Part shown: piece by piece, positions 43,337 through 53,826 of the stretch
How positions within the stretch are numbered: the first letter of the stretch is position 1
Layout of the letters: each line of letters begins with the position of its first letter
NCBI GenBank assembly: GCA_002633025.1
Contig: NMRB01001303.1
Span: 1-64,000 of the forward strand
Source: Notospermus geniculatus
Taxonomy: Eukaryota > Nemertea > Pilidiophora > Heteronemertea > Lineidae
DNA: 64,000 nt
Direction of reading: 5' to 3'
Notes under the pieces: model-generated
What the model was told of the DNA's origin: nothing
The model's input: only the letters and a program-made list of their open reading frames with translations
Database searches by the model: none
Made by a program: the position numbers and the translations under genes

Positions 43337-43430
43337 ATCATTCTTTTTATAGTATAATTCGTCAAAAATCCTCACGATTTAACAAATCCTGAGGATTTTT
43401 GACGAATTATACTATAAAGTGAATGATTGT
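43337..43430. repeat. near-perfect long palindrome
   Basis: TTATAGTATAATTCGTCAAA plus AATCCTCA is exactly inverted on the other side, and pairing continues inward (GATTT/AAATC, one mismatch, 3 nt turn) and outward (ATCATTC/GAATGAT with two mismatches). The total is about 47 bp per arm. It is either a MITE or a hairpin RNA source. Confidence 0.85.
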
Positions 43431-44569
43431 GATCTCAAATAATAAAGAACACAGGTAGGCTATGCTTAACGTTGAATATGTTTCTTTGGTAAAATACATT
43501 GTACTATGAACAGGCTACTAGGAGAGCCAAGCAAGCCAAATAGTGAATGAGGTTGCACAACAAGATATACATGTACAATTGCTATTAACATATTTGGTAG
43601 GTATATCTATTATAGCTAAGAATTGAGATGGATGCTCGGTCATCTCCCTTGCGAACTCCTGTTGTGGACCCTTTTATAATTTGTCGGCACTGAAGAATAT
43701 GGTGCACACAGGGTTAGGGGAAACTAAAACAAACTTTTCGAAATAGTAATCATTAAAGAATATCATAAAATTTGGTATCACCAAAAAGGTTTCACCTAAG
43801 CCATCCTGAGAATCTCAGGTCATACACTGTCCTACCCTACCTCAAAGCCCTGAGGACATCCATCCCGTTTCGCCGATGGGGAAGAGGGACATACTCTCAT
43901 GTGTACACGCCAATTGGTAATTCACAAATAAACCATGCAATGCAGTGGGGAAATGTCACTTGATGTAATAACCAAACATCGTGCCTAGTGCTACAACGTC
44001 TGCACACATATCTGGTGTTACGAGTTACCGGATACCAGGCTCAAAGCATTGTATCTCATTCCATAATTTATGCACGCTGTCGAATGACAGTTGCCCCAAA
44101 CACATGAACTGGATCATACCTTCGTGTTTTGAACCTATTGGTACGCACTCGTAACTAAATACTGCGTGAAAATCATTTTGACGCCAAGTTAATTCAGGAA
44201 CATTCAAAAATTCAGCAAGTTTGTCAGTGAATGAAGGGCGAATTGTCCCATCTTCAAAACACGCAGTGGAAGTCCAGCTCTGCATGAACGACGTCATTGG
44301 ATGAAAGCGATGCTAACTGGGCGAAAGGATTTCTTTCGCAAGTACCACAGGAAATCGGGCCGATGTCCTCAGGGGGTAGAGGTTGCGAAAGGAGCGAGCG
44401 CGAAGCCCTGGGATTCTCAGGTTGCACCTAAGCTACAACTTGAAGAAGTTTGATTAATGATCTCACCTTTAGTTGGTCAACAGAGGTCCCAAGGTCATGC
44501 CGGAAGGGTCAAAGTGAAAATCTAGGACGTGTAAATACCGTATTAAAGCGCGACCATATGCGTTAGGTG
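43431..44569. other. intergenic, one unrecognised frame
   Basis: A 90-codon minus frame at 44025-44297 (containing LAEFLNVPELTWRQNDFHAV) looks protein-like but has no recognised family and no confirmed splice borders. Confidence 0.3.
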
Positions 44570-44870
44570 ACTCTCTCTCCCTCCACACCTCGATAAGACT
44601 GGTCCCCTGTCCAGCCGTATATAACCAGTGATAACACCGAGGCTGGACTTATACTATATCATAGCAGCCATAGCTTTACCACTTGACAAGTTCAACGTGG
44701 TGTTATAGCGTGAATAACCCTTCATCAGGTAAGGTACACATGCTTCATTCGTTTGTGTGTAAGAACACACAGAATACCTAATTGGTAACTTAGATCATTC
44801 AAATAGATAGATTTAAACAGTTTTGTCGAGCTTGCATTGACAAGATCATGATCAACCTCACCACCATGAA
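44570..44870 (+). promoter_or_regulatory. TATA-containing block, duplicate of 30.83-31.15 kb
   Basis: TATATAA at 44618-44624 is followed about 30 bp on by ACACCGAGGCTGGAC and, at 44728, by CATCAG|GTAAGG, which fits a leader-exon donor. The homologous block at 30.83-31.15 kb keeps the TATA-like core and the donor-like GTGAGG. No downstream coding exon was found on this strand, so promoter function is unproven. Confidence 0.35.
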
Positions 44871-45384
44871 TTAGCTCTGTGTGTAAATGGTGTACATCGA
44901 CCGTGTGTATATAATGCTAATAACGGGGTCACGGTAAATGAGACGCACTACGACGGCGTCACGAAATTCCGTTTTGGATGCATAGCGTGGCGTTTTAAAA
45001 GTCCTGTTGACCATACCAACAAGAGTAACTGAATGAAACAAGATGACATTATGAATGTCTGATGGTTTCCGCTTTTTACGAGGACCCTACAGGCATGACA
45101 TGCAGCCTGCTCGCAGCCATTTTTGATGTGCTGAAATCAAATCATCAAGTTAGGCACTGACTTTGATCTCTGATCATCAAGGTCATTGCATAATCAAAAT
45201 GGGCATCCTCAATAACCTAAGTATGAATGATATCATGCCTCTACCTTTACCATAGGCATATATATTTCAAATTATCAAAATACGCAGTGGAATGATAAAA
45301 TACGCAGTGGAATGATACTCGCAGGGTACTGATGGACGCCTCGTTTAAACATGGGCCATTGAACCATCTTTTTTTGGAGATGGG

Positions 45385-45490
45385 GATTTGGCTTAGTGGT
45401 TTAAGGCGTGCTGCCCCTCAGTGCTGGCGATTGATGCCTTATGCGAGGGTCCGTGGGTTCGATTCTGGTAGGAAGCAATGTCTTTCACCT
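45385..45490 (+). repeat. tRNA-derived SINE head
   Basis: TTGGCTTAGTGGTTTAAGG (box A-like) and GTGGGTTCGATTCTGG (box B-like) are spaced about 60 bp apart with a long variable region as in Ser/Leu tRNAs. The acceptor ends do not pair, so it is a SINE rather than a tRNA gene. Confidence 0.55.
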
Positions 45491-45844
45491 TAGAAACTCG
45501 ATCTCTATTTCAAATTATCAAAGTATGAAATGGACATCCTCAATAACCTACATGTAAGTATGGGTGATATCATGCCTCTAACTTTACCACAGGCAAAGAT
45601 ACATGTATTTCGAATTATCAAGTTTGATATATCAAAATCTCAAGATATTTCGAACACCCGGACACTTGAGGTTATGTTAGGACATTCTGTGCAAAAAAAC
45701 ATGCATTTTAATTTTTATGGATTTATCTTGCCTTACATTATATCTGAAAATACTTCACATTATAATTTCTAGCAGTGTTGCCAGTATTGATCAGAATCAT
45801 AATGTGGTGTGACAGATGAAAATGCGGAACCCAACCGGCGGTTT

Positions 45845-46046
45845 ATCCCGACATTTTTCTACATGAATAATGAGACAAAAACGTTGCTTTTATCGCCACC
45901 GTATCTCTTCATTTTAAGCAAAAAATGAGTGGGATTAAAATAAAATTTCACCTGCTACACGATGATGTTAGTTTTACTGTTAGGCGATTGATACAAATGA
46001 TGAACATGTATTTGCATGGCAGAAATAATGGAAATAACGTTAGAAA
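45845..46046. repeat. segment paralogous to 2.82-3.01 kb
   Basis: GAGACAAAAACGTTGCTTTT...GGAAATAACGTTAGAAA matches 2828-3004. The match is interrupted here by a dispersed repeat and a SINE, resuming near 47,437. Confidence 0.7.
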
Positions 46047-47155
46047 TGAAATGGTCCATTGACCATGTGCTCCCTTGGGTGAATGTACCAGAAGAACAAA
46101 TGACAAATGTTAAATCGAAAGGTTCCCTCGCGAACTTTGAGTTCCAGGTACAGACGGTACCCAGATACCTGATCACACCATGTCAGAAGATATTAGGTCA
46201 AATAGCCACGAAACGTGCCACCAAATGACAAAATTTTGATATTCGACCTCTGTGCACTTGAAAAGTAGGTCAAATCAAAAACTCTTTACATATCATGTAG
46301 ATGTATCCTCATTAGATGCACCGATGATGGAAATTTGGAGACAATCCAGACGTTAGTTTAGGAATTATTGGAATTTGAGTTTTCATTTCTGCCACCTGGT
46401 TGCCAAGTGACCGAAACTGGTGTTGTAGGACAACTGACATAGGGCTATATACGTACCAAGTTTCAGGTCAAAAGCCCTAGCAGTTACGAAACATGCCACC
46501 AAATGGCGAAATTTCGAACTTTGACCTTTGACTTGGTCAAATACCTTTGTGACCTTGAAAACTAGGTCAAATCATAAACCTGTTACATGTATCATGTATT
46601 CTCATTAAATACACCTATGATAAAAATTTGGAGATGATCCAGTCATTACTTCAGGAGTTATTGCACTTTTTGTGTTTTGGCTTTTAGCCACCTGGTGGCC
46701 AAGCCAAGAATCGAATCGGACCGAAACTTGTAGTCGTAGGTTATACGACCTATGGGTATATATGCACCAACTTTCAGGCCAATAGCCCCGGCGGTTACGA
46801 AATGTGCCACCAAAAGGCAAAATTCAGAAGGTTGACCTCTGTGACCTTGTGTGTAGGTCAAATCAAAAACCCGTTATATATGTTATGTATCCTCATCAGA
46901 CACACCTATTATAAAAATTTGGAGACGATTCAGTCATTAGTTCAGGAGTTATTGCACATTTTGTGTTTTGGCTTTTAGCCACCTGGTGGCCAAGTCAAGA
47001 ATCGAAACGGAATGAAACTTAGTGTCATAGGTCATATGACCTAGGGGTATATATGTACCAAGTTTCAGATCAATAACCCCACCGGTTACGAAACGTGCCC
47101 TGCTAACTGACGACGGACGCTGCACTATCGTAAAAGCTCACCTCAGGTGAGCTAA
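46047..47155 (+). repeat. dispersed repeat family, full copy (1,109 bp)
   Basis: It begins TGAAATGGTCCATTGACC and ends TCAGGTGAGCTAA, with three modules of about 290 bp carrying CCACCTGGTGGC and TGACCTTGAAAACTAGGTCA. Comparison with the paralogous site at 2.99 kb shows the insertion point within the A-run of GTTAGAAAAAAGA. Confidence 0.85.
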
Positions 47156-47159
47156 AAAG

Positions 47160-47436
47160 AGAGCCACGGTGGTGTAGTGATTCGGTACTCCGACTAGCGG
47201 TCAGAGGATCCCGGGTTCGAATCCCGCTGCTGGCGTGAAACTTTGGGCAGGTCTCTTTGCCTTACTGCCTCTCTCCACCCAGGTGTATAAATGGGTAGCG
47301 GTCGGAAATGCTCGGATTGTAGTGCTGAATGAGCAGCTCATCTGAGTTCTACTGAAAGGTTTCAGGATAGACTGGGGTTAAAGTGTGAATTCGGATGACA
47401 CCTCTACTATAAACCCCAACTTTAACTTTTAACTTT
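47160..47436 (+). repeat. tRNA-derived SINE
   Basis: GAGCCACGGTGGTGTAGTGA (box A) and CCGGGTTCGAATCCCG (perfect box B) form a tRNA-like head. It is followed by a body (GGTCTCTTTGCCTTACTGCC, AGGTGTATAAATGGGTA) and a TTTAACTTTAAC tail ending near 47,436. It inserted beside the dispersed repeat; both are absent from the paralogous site. Confidence 0.8.
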
Positions 47437-47579
47437 ACCTTCGGTACGACCGCTCGCAGCGCAACGTCGTGACGTTAGTTTGCGGGTTCCCCATTTCGAT
47501 TCTTTTCTAATGAACCTCTGGGAACGAAATGCCATTATCAATGTCCTCTTCTTGGGTGTCTGATTTCGTTTGTCCTTAC

Positions 47580-47981
47580 CGGAGAAACAAGCCTTGTTCC
47601 TTCTGTGCAAAATGCAAATTATAACAACTATAGCCACGATCACCGGGATAACAGTACATGTAACTGCTACGCCAACTATCATCCCAACGTTGGTGCCGCC
47701 ATCTCTACTTTCTGTAAAAGGTGTTGATCGAAACACGAGATCTGGTCCATCAAACACCTCCAAATACAGGACGAGAACACTCTTCGCCATGGCCAAACCC
47801 TCGATCTCGAAACTTGTCTCTGCAGCAATCTCATTCACCAAGTGAACACGACATACATCAGGGACATCTGTACGGCAGTACTTAATTTGAAGTTTCGTAT
47901 CAAAATAATGAACCGGAATCCATTTTACTGTCATCCTAGTGCCTTGCCGCTTAACGTAGGTCAATCGTGTGACTGGAGCAT
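47580..47981 (-). CDS. Ig/FN3 receptor: membrane-proximal domain and transmembrane exon
   Basis: The exon begins after CTTGCAG and ends CCG|GTAAGG, phase 1 at both sides. It encodes a beta-rich membrane-proximal domain, probably a degenerate FN3 (LTYVKRQGTRMTVKW ... FEIEGLAMAKSVLVLYLEVF). A glycine/serine-rich linker, a transmembrane segment (VTCTVIPVIVAIVVIICIL) and a basic stop-transfer sequence HRRNK follow. The cytoplasmic exons should lie at lower coordinates and were not securely identified. If the donor at 47,579 is not used, the frame reads on to a stop supplied by the tail of the neighbouring SINE at 47,422. Confidence 0.75.
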
Positions 47982-48196
47982 CTGCAAGAGAACAGACGTC
48001 TTATAGTCCACATCCTTATGTCGTTCTGCGGAAACATCATGTTTGAGCAAATTTCAACCCAGGTTTAGGACCCTTGCGTACCCAGGTTCCAGAAAAGTCA
48101 TGTTGCAAAAACATGTGTTGCTGATAACAACCTCTACGGCGTTTTACATTTTGGGAACTGGCTTCCTCATTGGAATCCGATGGACGCAACAACTGA

Positions 48197-48508
48197 TGTA
48201 CAACTAACTTTTGAACGGTTGGATTTACACCCGGGATTTACACCCCAGAAATGTATTACCAACAGATAGAAATATTGTGCCTCGGAATCAGTCAAGCATA
48301 TTCTCAACTGTTTTTTCTTGTTATGTAATAAGAGATGACATTTTCGCATAAACTAACTCAATTGGTCAGATACAAGGTCATTTCCAGTTACGTAACTACT
48401 TAAAAACTCCAAAGAATAGACTTATTTGATTTCGAGGTACTATGTTTTAATCTGCTGGTAATGCATTTATGGAGTGCAAATCCAACCGTTCAAAAGTTTC
48501 CTGTACAT
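48197..48508. mobile_element. MITE with AACTTTTGAACGGTTGGATTT ends
   Basis: ACTTTTGAACGGTTGGATTT on the left is inverted as AAATCCAACCGTTCAAAAGT on the right. Inner GTAATGCATTT-type words pair with AAATGTATTAC. A diverged relative is at about 54,990-55,290. Confidence 0.75.
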
Positions 48509-49048
48509 TGTCCCCATTTCTCCTGTACAAAGCTCACTCGTTGCCACTAAACCTGGCGCACACGGGAGCTTCCTGCTTACGGAAAAGTTCATTCGTGGCG
48601 CTTGCCTTAAGGAGTACGCACAACATGACTTCCAAAATGGTCGCGCATAGTGAGCATGTGTCGGATGCGATGTCGAAGGACAAATTAGTTGTCTCGGGTC
48701 CTCAGCATTGAGCTCCTTCACGTAGGTCCCTTGATTAGCGTAGGCCCCTTGACCTTCCCTCCGTCAGTATCCTATCCAGCGTCTTGTCCATGTTTTCCGA
48801 CTTGCTGCCGACAAGCGAAGTAATAGAAGAGCCGTCTCATCGTCTGATGCAGGTGATGAGAAGAGCCCTGCGAGTCACTGGTGGTTACTTGTTCACTGCT
48901 CCGCAATTTTAGAAATCATGTTGTTCATAATTCTTTGTGTGCATGAGCAGTACGCGAATGGCGGAGCGAGTTGAGAATCTCCTACTTTTTGATATTCGGT
49001 GCATGTCGGGAATTTCTGTGACAACGGACGGCTTTTTTGCCGGCAGGG
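48509..49048. other. intron or intergenic DNA
   Basis: No exon was recognised between the receptor's transmembrane and FN3 exons in this part. Confidence 0.4.
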
Positions 49049-49520
49049 TGACCACCGGCATCGCCGGCACCGTAGATTCTCCGAATGTTCCCAGTCATTC
49101 GTCGGGTTTTTCCGTGGTAGACTTTTTATTCGGCGAGTGACAACCGCCGGCACCGTCACTAAGATTCCGAATGCTTCCGATCTTTCGTCGAGTCTTTCCG
49201 TCGCAGACTTTTTATGTCGGCGGATGGCCACCGGCATCGTCACCAAGATCCCGAATGCTTCCGATCATACGTCAGGGTTTTCCGTGACATACATTTTATA
49301 TCGGCTGGTGACCACCGGCATCGCCGGCAACGTCACATTAAGATTCCGAATGGTTCCGATCTTTTGTCGGGTCTTTCCGTCGCAGGCTTTTTATAAAGGA
49401 GAGTGGCCACCGGCATCGCCGGCACCGTCATTAAGATCCCGAATGCTCCCGATCACACGTCGGGTTTTTCCATTGCACACTTTTTATATCCGCGGTTGAC
49501 CACCGGCATCGCCGGCATCA
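49049..49520 (+). repeat. about 90 bp minisatellite, five to six units
   Basis: Units starting GACCACCGGCATCGCCGGCA recur at about 49049, 49138, 49225, 49308, 49403 and 49498. They are separated by CCGAATG.TCCGATC..CGTCGGGTTTTTCCGT and TTTTTAT. One plus frame stays open for about 166 codons because the period variation happens to avoid stops. I do not call it a gene. Confidence 0.85.
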
Positions 49521-49619
49521 TCACAAATATTCCCGACAAAGTTGTATTTCATCAGGCAAATGCATTTTCATAAGACCGACACCACGAGCGACAGCAAATT
49601 GCCCAAATTACGGGAGAAA

Positions 49620-50390
49620 ACAACGCCATCAGATGCCTGGAAATCGCGTCTCAGGGACTTGAAATTCCATTTTTTTCTGGAGGAGGGCCCCCAGACCCCC
49701 AAATATTTTTTTCTGGCAGAAACCCTCATAGGCCTACAAGAGGAAGGCCGGTGTCAGACCATAATTTCACAGGGCTACCACCCGTAGCCCAAAGCGTTTA
49801 AATTCATAGCGCAACCCCTGACTTAACACAACAAGTCAGTTCCCAATATTCAAAACGCCCTAGCGGCTGTAATATTTTTGGCAACGTTACTTTTCTGAAA
49901 GCTGGGTAGCCAAGGGTCCTAAACCTGGTTTCAGATTTCTCTAACACGATGTTTCAGCAGAACGACATCAGGACGTAGTCTATTACCAAAATCTAAACGA
50001 ATCGAGCGACGAGNAGCAGAGCTAACAATAGGTATCTTTATTTAGCGTGAAGAAAATGATACGCACACTTTAATCATCGATTTCCGACGAAATGGCGAAC
50101 CGCGATACCCCCCTTCGGAGCGCATCCGGCACTCGCCGAAACAGTCGCCCTCGGATAGTTTACAGCATCACGACGTTGTTGTACCAACAATGGGTTCAAG
50201 GTCACATGGGATAAACAAGGATACACAAGTCGAACATGCTGTGTTGTTTTTTTTCGATTTCATTTATTAAATACGTAATTGTTGTGGGTCAAAGATAAAT
50301 GACAAAAATCGGGCGGGAGACGACGTCAAAAAGTGGCGAACCGCGATCACCTGACGTTAGGCTAAAACAGAGTTAACTGATAGCGATATA
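49620..50390. other. intronic repeats
   Basis: GATGCCTGGAAATCGCGTCT and GGGCCCCCAGACCCCC at 49.63-49.70 kb match a phrase at 23.14-23.21 kb inside the hAT-like MITE. The rest of the stretch has no recognised feature. Confidence 0.45.
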
Positions 50391-50396
50391 GATCTC

Positions 50397-50550
50397 AGTC
50401 CAAGCGCACATTTGCGGCAACACTCAATGCGGTAGGGGTGATTTTAAAGTGGACTGACCCAACGTTGTCGACTCGTCATTCAGCCGGGTCAGTCGCTTTA
50501 AAAAAACACCCCTACCGCATTGACTTTTGTCGTAAATGTACGCTTGGACT
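50397..50550. mobile_element. 154 bp fold-back MITE, intact copy
   Basis: The left half (AGTCCAAGCGCACATTTGCG ... TCAATGCGGTAGGGGTG ... GACTGACC) is inverted almost completely in the right half (GGGTCAGTC ... CACCCCTACCGCATTGA ... CGCTTGGACT), leaving a loop of about 30 nt. It is a relative of 33,890-34,015. Confidence 0.85.
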
Positions 50551-50597
50551 TAGGCCTATATAATATTAGGATTTTTCCGGGGGAAGAAGTTGCTTAC

Positions 50598-50894
50598 CTC
50601 TCGTTTTAACTTGAAGGATGTTACCATAACTACTTGAACCATCTGTATTGACTGATTGGACCCTGAACTCGTAGTTCGCATTACTAATCAAACCCCCGAT
50701 TCTCTGAACAACATTCTCTGAAAAGCCTGGGTCAGGAATGCCTCCTGCTACGACTCGCCATTTTCCGGCAGTTACTCTCGACTCGACCGTGAATGTCTGT
50801 GGCAGCCCGCCCGAAAAATTGCTCTTGAATGTCAGGGTGGCCGAGACTGATGTAAAATTCACTATCCTCAAACAACATGGGGTGTGCGGCGGAC
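50598..50894 (-). CDS. Ig/FN3 receptor: fibronectin type III exon
   Basis: A 297 nt exon between acceptor AACTCTTTTAG and donor GAGAG|GTAAGC, phase 1 to phase 1. It encodes a whole FN3 domain: PPHTPCCL start, VSATLTFK strand, GGLPQTFTV, the conserved NANYEFRVQSVNTDGSS (tyrosine-corner region) and a final ILQVKTR strand. The GGLPQTF motif is common in the FN3 domain of nephrin-like adhesion receptors. Confidence 0.85.
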
Positions 50895-51571
50895 CTAAAA
50901 GAGTTAACAAACAAATCACCACTTGCGGTCACATGGAAGAGTGACCGTCGGGGAATACAAACATACGTTTGGCACCTTACCCTTGTATTGGATCTCAGAT
51001 GCGTTATTTGACTGCCGACGTAGAGGAGCCACCTAACGGCAGTAAGACGAACTACAAAAATGCATTTACGCCAACGCAGTAAATCGGGTCCATTCGCCGA
51101 CAACGTAGTTAGTCCCTGGTTGACGCAGTGGCGCCGGCTGTCGAGAAAACGTGGCAATACCGTGGTCCTTTAAATTCGAATAAATCATCCGTGTATCATG
51201 AGGTCTATTGCAGGATATAATTTGGAATTTATCTTCAGGTAAAAGCTGTTGCTCTGCTAAAGACTAGGGCGCAAATCCATCGGGCCCCGAACGATTTTCC
51301 CCACCCAGCGGCGTGCCGTGGATTTTAGAGACAGTACTGGTCCATTACGATTTCCATTTCCATGTTCATTTTCATTTCTACGTTTTTCATTCCCCGGGGT
51401 TCAGGGGAAATCTGTCTGTTTTTACTCGCCGTACGGCCCCGGAGTTGATATGTGACAGGGGCATTAGAGAGTGAATCTGCGGATAGGTGTTCAAATAGTA
51501 AGAGAACAGTGTGACACCTTGGTAATTGTTTTCCCAGTAAGTATCGCCATGGGCGGGAGGAAAACTTTGCT
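50895..51571. other. intron of the receptor gene
   Basis: No feature recognised before the TIR element at 51,581. Confidence 0.5.
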
Positions 51572-51580
51572 GCTTTAATC

Positions 51581-53118
51581 GGGTATTCGAAAACCCTGGA
51601 TACTGGAGACTGGAGAGTGGACAATGGGGACCGTCATTGTTCTCCGCCACCTGGATCAACATCGCATCTATATTATAAGAGAGAAGGCTCATTTTTTCTC
51701 ACTGCTTCTGGAGATTGGGCATCATACAAGTCATGAATGGTGGTGTGATGTGTTGGCCAGGTATCAGTCTGTGTTTATAGCAAATAAAAATCAGAAAAAC
51801 ATTGGTTCCAAGATGGTTTTGACAGGGAAATATTTTGGTGACCTGGAATTCTATTTATACGGTGTGGAGGGATTCCCCAGTTGTCCTGACATATACCGAC
51901 TGTTGTGACCCCATTCCTGTTAATACAAACACATCGGAATGGCCTAAAGATGCAGAATCCTCTTATCAGCTGGCATGGCAGGTTTGATTACTTGCTGTTG
52001 AACATCAGTAGAAAGGGAGGGAAGCAATGGAGAATTTTGAAAGGCTTGGGGAAAGACAGGACGGATAATTTTAAGGAACTGATCGAATCAAGGGCATAAT
52101 GTGGGTTGGATGGAATCAATGGAGCAGAGGTCAGGAATGTTGTGTGTCTGAGAAGGTGGAGGGCGCTTTTATCAAAGTACCTCGGGCTCATTCTGTTATG
52201 ATACATAGGGAAACAGTCAAACAATTAGCAGACAGGGTGGGGGTTCTATATGATGGCGAGAACAGAACACGAACAGAAGGATTCTGAATGATTGAAGGCA
52301 TGAAAAAAAATGTAGAGGGCAGTTCGAGAGTGGAAGAGAAGGCGACTGGAGACAAAGTGGCAATGAAATTACTGGATAGTGTTGGAAAGGGCTTCATCAT
52401 TTAGGACCTCTGCATACATAACTCGCTATTCAGTCCATAAAATTCTGATGTGCCCCAATAAAAACACCCTCCCGACAACAAGACTGTAGGACGGGTAACT
52501 TTGCTAGACTAGGATATTTCAGTAACACGTATAACTCCAGAAGTGGAGTGCAGAAGACAGTGCTGTGCTGATCATAGCTCTTTTTTGACCTGATGTCGAT
52601 TGTTTGAACAAAAAAATTATCCGCACCGAAGGTGCATTTTGTACTTGATCGAAAAATAAATAGAAATTGAAATAGGGTGTCTACAGTGTGGTCCAGACTT
52701 TTTACATCAAACTATATGGAAACAGCATACGGCATACCGGTAGACTAAAATGCAGTTCGTACAATGCCGTTCCCAATCATGAGGAAAATCTAGGCCACCT
52801 TGTGGAGATTTTAATTGTGCTTCAATGGGAAAACCTTGGCTTTCTGGCACATTTTGCAGGCAGGGCTGGGCAGACCAGACGTTGGACGAGCCATGAAGAA
52901 ATGATTAATGTGAGATCCACCAATAATAGGCATAGGGCTTCTAGTTGTGCCATAGGGGGATTGGATGTCAAATTGAGAGGGAACATTGAGGGTGTTCGAA
53001 AACTCTGTTGTTAAGGTGGCTCGTCCCCAGTGCTCTATGTGAATCCAGGTGGCGGAGAACAATGACGCTTTCCATTGTCCACTCTCCAGTCTCCAGTATC
53101 CAGGGTTTTCGAATACCC
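51581..53118. mobile_element. 1,538 bp TIR element with 9 bp target duplication
   Basis: GCTTTAATC is duplicated exactly at 51572-51580 and 53119-53127. The ends are long inverted repeats of about 85 bp, beginning GGGTATTCGAAAACCCTGGA and containing ACTGGAGACTGGAGAGTGGA and TTCTCCGCCACCTGGAT. A 9 bp duplication with long TIRs fits Mutator-like (MULE) or Merlin-type elements. Three short plus frames inside (51624-52287) are not recognisable as transposase. It sits in the intron between the FN3 exon and the third Ig exon. Confidence 0.85.
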
Positions 53119-53136
53119 GCTTTAATCAGGCTTTAA

Positions 53137-53356
53137 AGAGACTCTAGAGGCAGCTTGCTATTGAGCTACTAACAGTACTGCTACTAAACAACAGGTGACG
53201 CTAGTAACCATGAACCAATAAATTGTGGATCAAATTTTGGCACTGATGAATATTTACTTCAAAAATGATGCCTAATAAAAATGGGTCCTCATGCCACCAA
53301 TTATTGTGTTAGTAATCATATCGATATACACTAAAAGCTGCCTCTAGAGGCCCTTT
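53137..53356. mobile_element. 220 bp MITE flanked by TTAA
   Basis: TTAA at 53133-53136 and 53357-53360 flank AGAGACTCTAGAGGCAGCTT and the inverse AAGCTGCCTCTAGAGGCCCT. It abuts the 1.5 kb element on its left. Confidence 0.75.
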
Positions 53357-53402
53357 AAACCTCAGTGATACGATTAAGAATTCTGTTGAGAAGAAATCAT
53401 AC

Positions 53403-53696
53403 CTGATTCCAGCAGTTTAAAAGTGAATACCGATATTCCGACTTCATTCCCTACGTTAACGGAATACTCCCCGTAATCTGATACAACAATAGTTTTCTTA
53501 GACAAGGTGTACGTCGTATCATTAACTTTTGAGGCTGAAAATCCTTTATCAGTCACCGGTTTATTATCTTTATCAATCCATGTCACATGTGTGGGTGGTG
53601 GATTCGCAATTACATGCAGAACGAACGTCACACTCATCGATAGTTTGCTGGCGACCGTCACAACCTCTGGGAATTTGGGGTTCCATTTGGGTTTGT
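53403..53696 (-). CDS. Ig/FN3 receptor: third Ig exon (no canonical cysteines)
   Basis: A 294 nt exon between acceptor TTTTTCCAG and donor ATCAG|GTATGA, phase 1 to phase 1. The fold pattern is clear: WNPKFPEVV, FVLHVIANPPPTHVTWIDKD with the core tryptophan, and DYGEYSVNVGNEVG with the Y-corner. Both disulphide cysteines are replaced, at the positions holding L and V/N. The ANPPPT..W motif recurs in cysteine-less Ig domains of adhesion receptors. Confidence 0.8.
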
Positions 53697-53826
53697 CTGG
53701 AAAAAAAAATGATGCTACATCCACGTATGTATTAAATTGTAATCATACATGTACACTCTCCAATACTGGGGCAGAAGGCAAGACTAGGCCTACGGTATTG
53801 GAGAATGATGCAATCACGGGAGCGTA

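Noticed and set aside
45385-47240. tRNA genes at 45.4, 47.16 and 62.82 kb
   Set aside because: Box A and box B are present, but the acceptor stems do not pair and SINE bodies with tails follow at 47.16 and 62.82 kb.
48999-49499. 166-codon frame as a gene
   Set aside because: It lies wholly in a minisatellite, has no start context and no recognisable domain.
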